A stretch of 59,338 bases of DNA from Bacteroidales bacterium (GTDB taxonomy: Bacteria > Bacteroidota > Bacteroidia > Bacteroidales > VadinHA17). Shown in pieces: positions 56,165 to 59,338 of the stretch. The stretch is from positions 1 through 59,338 of the forward strand of contig JALONT010000018.1 of assembly GCA_025454795.1 (NCBI GenBank), read 5' to 3'. The position numbers and the translations under genes were made by a program. Numbering within the stretch: position 1 is the first letter of the stretch; each line of letters starts with the position of its first letter. Under the pieces are notes generated by a model that ran no database searches, was not told the DNA's origin, and was given only the letters and a program-made list of their open reading frames with translations.

Positions 56165-57427
56165 ATGAAAATGATTCAGGACTTCAATTTTAAAGGAATT
56201 AAGACGATTGTCAGGGTTGACTTCAATGTACCTCTTGATAAGAAGACTTTTACCGTTACTGATGATAACCGTATAAGAGGAGCATTGCCGACAATCAATA
56301 AAATAATCAGGGACGGCGGATCTGTTATTCTGATGTCGCACCTTGGAAGACCGGAAGGAAGGATGGAAAAATATTCCCTGAAACCGGTGCTCCCGGTCCT
56401 CGAAAAATATCTGGGACAAAAAGTTCTTTTTGCTGAAGACTGCCTTGGTGAATCAGCAGAGAAAATGTCAGCAGCTTTAAAACCGGGAGAAGTATTATTG
56501 CTTGAAAATGTGAGGTTCTATCCTGAGGAAGAGGGTAAGCCGATTCTTCCGGAAACAGCTACCGAAGAAGAGAAGAAAGCAGCAAAAGCAGAGATGAAGG
56601 CAAAGCAGAAAGAACTGGCAAAAAAACTGGCAACCTATGCTGAGGTATATGTTAATGACGCATTCGGAACAGCCCACAGAGCTCAGGGGACAACCGCAGT
56701 TATTGCTGATTATTTTCCAACGGACAAGAGAATGTTCGGATTTCTTATTAACAGCGAGCTTGAAGCAATGAATAAAGTATTGAACAATGCAAAACGTCCG
56801 TTTACAGCAATTATGGGAGGCGCAAAGGTCTCTGATAAAATATTGCTGATCGAAAACCTTCTTAACAGGGTTGATAATCTTATAATCGGAGGAGGTATGA
56901 CATATACATTTATTAAAGCCCGGGGAGGGAAAATAGGTAAATCACTTTGCGAGGAAGATAAACTGGATCTGGCACTTAAGATCCTTGAAAAAGCTAAAGA
57001 GAAGAAAGTTAAAATCTATCTTCCGGTTGATTCCCTGAATGCAGATAAGTTTGATAACGAGGCCAATACAAATGTTTCAGCTGTTGATGCTGTCCCCGAC
57101 GGATGGTTGGGACTGGATATTGCTGAAAAGACAATAAAAGAATTTTCGGATGTAATTGAGAAGTCAGGCACTATACTCTGGAACGGTCCGATGGGAGTTT
57201 TTGAAATGGAGAAATTTTCAAAAGGGACTACAGCGATAGCCAAAGCTATTGCTGCGGCCACTGCCAGGGGAGCATTCAGTCTTATCGGGGGCGGTGATTC
57301 CGTCGCTGCAATAAACAAGAATGGACTTGCTGATAAAGTATCCTATGTTTCGACAGGCGGAGGAGCTATGCTGGAGTATATGGAAGGCAAAAAGCTCCCG
57401 GGGATAGTTGCGATACGGGGAGAATAA
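56165..57427 (+). CDS. pgk: Phosphoglycerate kinase
   Basis: Glycolytic enzyme moving a phosphate from 1,3-bisphosphoglycerate to ADP. The 420-residue protein has [44 protein letters not shown] and the nucleotide-binding [10 protein letters not shown] Lys/Glu/Ala-rich insertion (about 136-158) sits between the LENVRF and VNDAFG motifs, as seen in other Bacteroidales PGKs, and accounts for the length above 400. Stand-alone gene with its own candidate promoter. Confidence 0.97.
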   Translation: MKMIQDFNFKGIKTIVRVDFNVPLDKKTFTVTDDNRIRGALPTINKIIRDGGSVILMSHLGRPEGRMEKYSLKPVLPVLEKYLGQKVLFAEDCLGESAEKMSAALKPGEVLLLENVRFYPEEEGKPILPETATEEEKKAAKAEMKAKQKELAKKLATYAEVYVNDAFGTAHRAQGTTAVIADYFPTDKRMFGFLINSELEAMNKVLNNAKRPFTAIMGGAKVSDKILLIENLLNRVDNLIIGGGMTYTFIKARGGKIGKSLCEEDKLDLALKILEKAKEKKVKIYLPVDSLNADKFDNEANTNVSAVDAVPDGWLGLDIAEKTIKEFSDVIEKSGTILWNGPMGVFEMEKFSKGTTAIAKAIAAATARGAFSLIGGGDSVAAINKNGLADKVSYVSTGGGAMLEYMEGKKLPGIVAIRGE

Positions 57428-57451
57428 AGGCGTAAAAGGATTAATGGTTTA

Positions 57452-57614
57452 AAACACCACCACCCCCTGACACTTCGGTCAGGGTACTTCCCGCAAAAGC
57501 GGGACAGGCTCTCCTCTGAAGAGGAGGAGAAAGTTAAGTAATTATATATCAGTACTTTCCCATCCTTTTTAAAGGACGGTTGGACTCCTCCAACTTGCGG
57601 AGGACGGGGTGGTT
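57452..57614. repeat. Two AACCACCCC palindromic elements, tail to tail
   Basis: Copy one (about 57452-57536) reads CACCACCCC, hairpins CCCTGAC/GTCAGGG, CCCGC/GCGGG and CTCCTCT/AGAGGAG, then AAAGTT. Copy two is inverted (57551-57614): GTACTTTCCC, TCCTTT/AAAGGA, CCTCC/GGAGG, then GGACGGGGTGGTT. The last 13 bases are the exact reverse complement of 40625-40637. The string fills most of the pgk/lipoprotein gap. Confidence 0.8.
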
Positions 57615-57673
57615 ATGAATCCTTATAAGACTCTGCTTCTTTATAATATAAAATAAGACTTGTCAATTTCAGT

Positions 57674-57681
57674 TATCTTTG
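57674..57681 (+). promoter_or_regulatory. Candidate -7 element directly before the small lipoprotein gene
   Basis: TATCTTTG matches TAnnTTTG and ends eight bases before the ATG at 57690, so the transcript would be almost leaderless. No convincing -33 element. Confidence 0.4.
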
Positions 57682-57689
57682 CAGAAGTT

Positions 57690-58208
57690 ATGAGAAAGTG
57701 GGTTTACATATTACCAATCCTGGCTGTTTCCATGTCATCCTGCAGAAAAGATAATATTACTCCTACTTCGGGAACAGTAACAATTGATAATACAACAAGT
57801 TTAGGCCAGACATATTATGTCTATGGATTCCTGTTTTCCCAGGCAAAATTAGTTTCTACCCTTAATAATGCTCCTCACGATATCACAATTGACAGTGATG
57901 GAACAAGTCCTTTTTTTCAGACGAACAACCGGTTAAATTCATTTCATAATGCCGGAGAATATACTGATGCGGTAACAGCAACAGCAGCTTTTGATACACT
58001 TACCGCAAAAGGAATTTCTGTGTGGACAGGTCTGGCTTCTCCTTTAATTACGAACCAGCTATGGATTTACAGATCAGGAAGTGAATGCTATGCCAAAATC
58101 AGAATAATCTCCACTAAATCAGAGGTCAGGGATAGTCATGCTTATGCTGAATGCAAATTTGAGTGGGTTTATCAGCCTGACGGTTCTTTAACCTTTCCGG
58201 GAAAATGA
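57690..58208 (+). CDS. Small lipoprotein of unknown function
   Basis: A 172-residue predicted lipoprotein. ATG 57690 gives a short signal peptide, MRKWVYILPILAVSMSSC, with the lipobox SMSSC. The mature part is Thr/Ser-rich and beta-like with no recognised domain. Its stop overlaps the start of the LuxE-like gene as ATGA (58205-58208), so the two are probably translated together. I do not recognise a family. Confidence 0.78.
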   Translation: MRKWVYILPILAVSMSSCRKDNITPTSGTVTIDNTTSLGQTYYVYGFLFSQAKLVSTLNNAPHDITIDSDGTSPFFQTNNRLNSFHNAGEYTDAVTATAAFDTLTAKGISVWTGLASPLITNQLWIYRSGSECYAKIRIISTKSEVRDSHAYAECKFEWVYQPDGSLTFPGK

Positions 58209-59194
58209 CCCCGGAATTCATAAACCGGATCTTTCAGATTAAAGATAATTCAGATTTTCTGGAAGCATTTTCTGAAGTTTTCAGATACCAGGCTGAAAAC
58301 AATCCTGTTTACAGTGATTTCATAAAACGGCTCGGAATTAAGAAAGAAACAGCAAAAATTCCTGAGGAAATTCCGTTTCTTCCTGTTGAACTATTCAAGA
58401 GACATAAAATAATAACGGGAACTAAATCAGCTGAAAGGATATTTGAAAGCAGCGGAACAACAGGATCATCGAACAGCAGGCACTATATTGTTGATACAGA
58501 ACTTTACGAGAAAAGCTTTCTGAGCAGTTTCAGGTGCTTTTACAGAGATCCTGAAGATTACATCATAACCGCACTCCTTCCTTCATATAATCTGAGGAAG
58601 AACTCTTCACTCATTTATATGATGGAGAATCTGATACAAAGAAGCAATAATCCGCTGAGCGGGTTTTATCAAAACAACACCGGAGGGATGCTTTCAAATA
58701 TCGAACTCGGCAAAAAAGAAAAGAGGAAGGTCCTGCTTATGGGTGTGAGCTTTGCGCTTCTTGATCTGGCCGAACAGGATTCTCCTGATCTGTCAGGTGT
58801 CATTGTTATGGAGACAGGAGGAATGAAAGGCAGGAGAAAAGAGGTTACACGGGGGGAACTTCATTCAATACTTACAAAAAGATTAAATGTAAGTACAATT
58901 CATTCAGAATATGGTATGACAGAGCTTCTTAGCCAGGCTTATTCAAAAGGGAATGGCATATTCTATTGTCCCCCCTGGATGAAAATAATCATCAGGGACC
59001 CTCAGGATCCCCTCTCAGTCATTAAAGAACCTGGAATAACAGGAGGAATTAATATCATTGACCTTGCAAATGTCCACTCCTGCTCCTTTATTGCTACCGG
59101 TGATCTGGGCACGCTTCATAAAGACGGAGGTTTTGAGGTTCTCGGCAGATTCGACAGCAGTGATATACGGGGCTGCAATCTTTTAATTGAATAA
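58205..59194 (+). CDS. LuxE-like acyl-protein synthetase (ANL superfamily)
   Basis: A 329-residue enzyme of the LuxE/PaaK-like branch of adenylating enzymes, which activate carboxylic acids with ATP. The P-loop-like motif is FESSGTTGSSNSRH (about residues 79-92); the HSEYGMTELLSQAY segment is the second conserved motif and ATGDLG the third, with the Asp that holds the ribose. The C-terminal subdomain is short, as in LuxE. No lux, fatty-acid or polyketide genes are adjacent, so the acid and acceptor are unknown. It is coupled to the preceding lipoprotein gene. Confidence 0.85.
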   Translation: MTPEFINRIFQIKDNSDFLEAFSEVFRYQAENNPVYSDFIKRLGIKKETAKIPEEIPFLPVELFKRHKIITGTKSAERIFESSGTTGSSNSRHYIVDTELYEKSFLSSFRCFYRDPEDYIITALLPSYNLRKNSSLIYMMENLIQRSNNPLSGFYQNNTGGMLSNIELGKKEKRKVLLMGVSFALLDLAEQDSPDLSGVIVMETGGMKGRRKEVTRGELHSILTKRLNVSTIHSEYGMTELLSQAYSKGNGIFYCPPWMKIIIRDPQDPLSVIKEPGITGGINIIDLANVHSCSFIATGDLGTLHKDGGFEVLGRFDSSDIRGCNLLIE

Positions 59195-59212
59195 AAGAAT
59201 TCGTGCAAGTTG

Positions 59213-59338
59213 TGAAAGACTGCAAGACCGTAAGACCGTAAGACCGCAAGACCGCAAGACCGCAAGACCGCAAGACCGCAAGACCGCAAGACCGCAAGAC
59301 CGCAAGACCGCAAGACCGCAAGACCGCAAGACCGCAAG
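59213..59338. repeat. 8-bp tandem repeat (CGCAAGAC) reaching the right edge
   Basis: After TGAAAGAC and TGCAAGAC, two CGTAAGAC units and almost twelve perfect CGCAAGAC units follow without a break to the last base, about 15.7 units in all. Units become uniform towards the right. Its full length is not visible because the window ends inside it. Because 8 is not a multiple of 3, the minus strand is open in all frames with the octapeptide LAVLRSCG; this is a repeat artefact, not a gene. Confidence 0.9.

Noticed and set aside
59094-59337. Minus-strand frames with LAVLRSCG repeats at the right edge
   Set aside because: Produced by the 8-bp tandem repeat, which is open in all three phases; also antisense to the LuxE-like gene.

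Overview
The window comes from a Bacteroidota genome, most likely of Bacteroidales type. It carries the type IX secretion (T9SS) operon porP-gldK-gldL-gldM-gldN, the T9SS factors PorX, PorW/SprE and GldH, and Bacteroidota-restricted families (DUF4270, DUF4834, DUF4954, DUF5723). Several genes are preceded by the Bacteroidota -7 promoter element TAnnTTTG rather than a sigma-70 box. Coding density is high. I saw no rRNA, tRNA, CRISPR array, prophage or intact insertion sequence. All functional calls are read from the sequence and family knowledge; no search was run.

Layout. 1-0.9 kb: a DUF559 nuclease-like gene broken by one in-frame TGA, next to G-rich repeats. 0.9-8.7 kb: trpS, then a little-known envelope locus (membrane-anchored beta-propeller protein, 705-residue lipoprotein, DUF5723 barrel) and a DUF4834 protein. 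8.7-11.4 kb: an Mla-type ABC pair and mannose-1-phosphate guanylyltransferase. 11.4-20.9 kb, minus strand: topA, a degenerate ureohydrolase, then porP-gldKLMN. 21-28 kb: a class A penicillin-binding protein, radA, a UPF0104 membrane protein, panD, panC and a one-domain glycogen synthase. 28-33 kb: a DUF4270 lipoprotein, glmS and DUF4954. 33-39.4 kb, minus strand: a tight nucleotide-sugar operon in which wbpE-, wbpD- and wbpB-like genes and a UDP-sugar dehydrogenase are followed by galE and rfbB. 39.6-45 kb: an HU/SPOR fusion, metG, an LD-carboxypeptidase and alanine dehydrogenase. 45-55.9 kb, minus strand: tsaE, porX, porW, nifU-like, mrp, an alkyltransferase-like protein, trmB, gldH, ricT, holB and tpx. 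56-59.3 kb: pgk, a small lipoprotein, a LuxE-like acyl-protein synthetase, and an 8-bp tandem repeat running off the right edge.

How it fits together. Much of the window concerns the envelope: the T9SS core and its regulator PorX, peptidoglycan enzymes, UDP-GlcNAc supply (glmS), GDP-mannose supply, and a UDP-diacetamido-uronate pathway. In Porphyromonas gingivalis a Wbp-type sugar of this kind links T9SS cargo to the surface, so the sugar operon and the secretion genes may serve one process. Intergenic gaps hold several families of palindromic repeats, described individually below.
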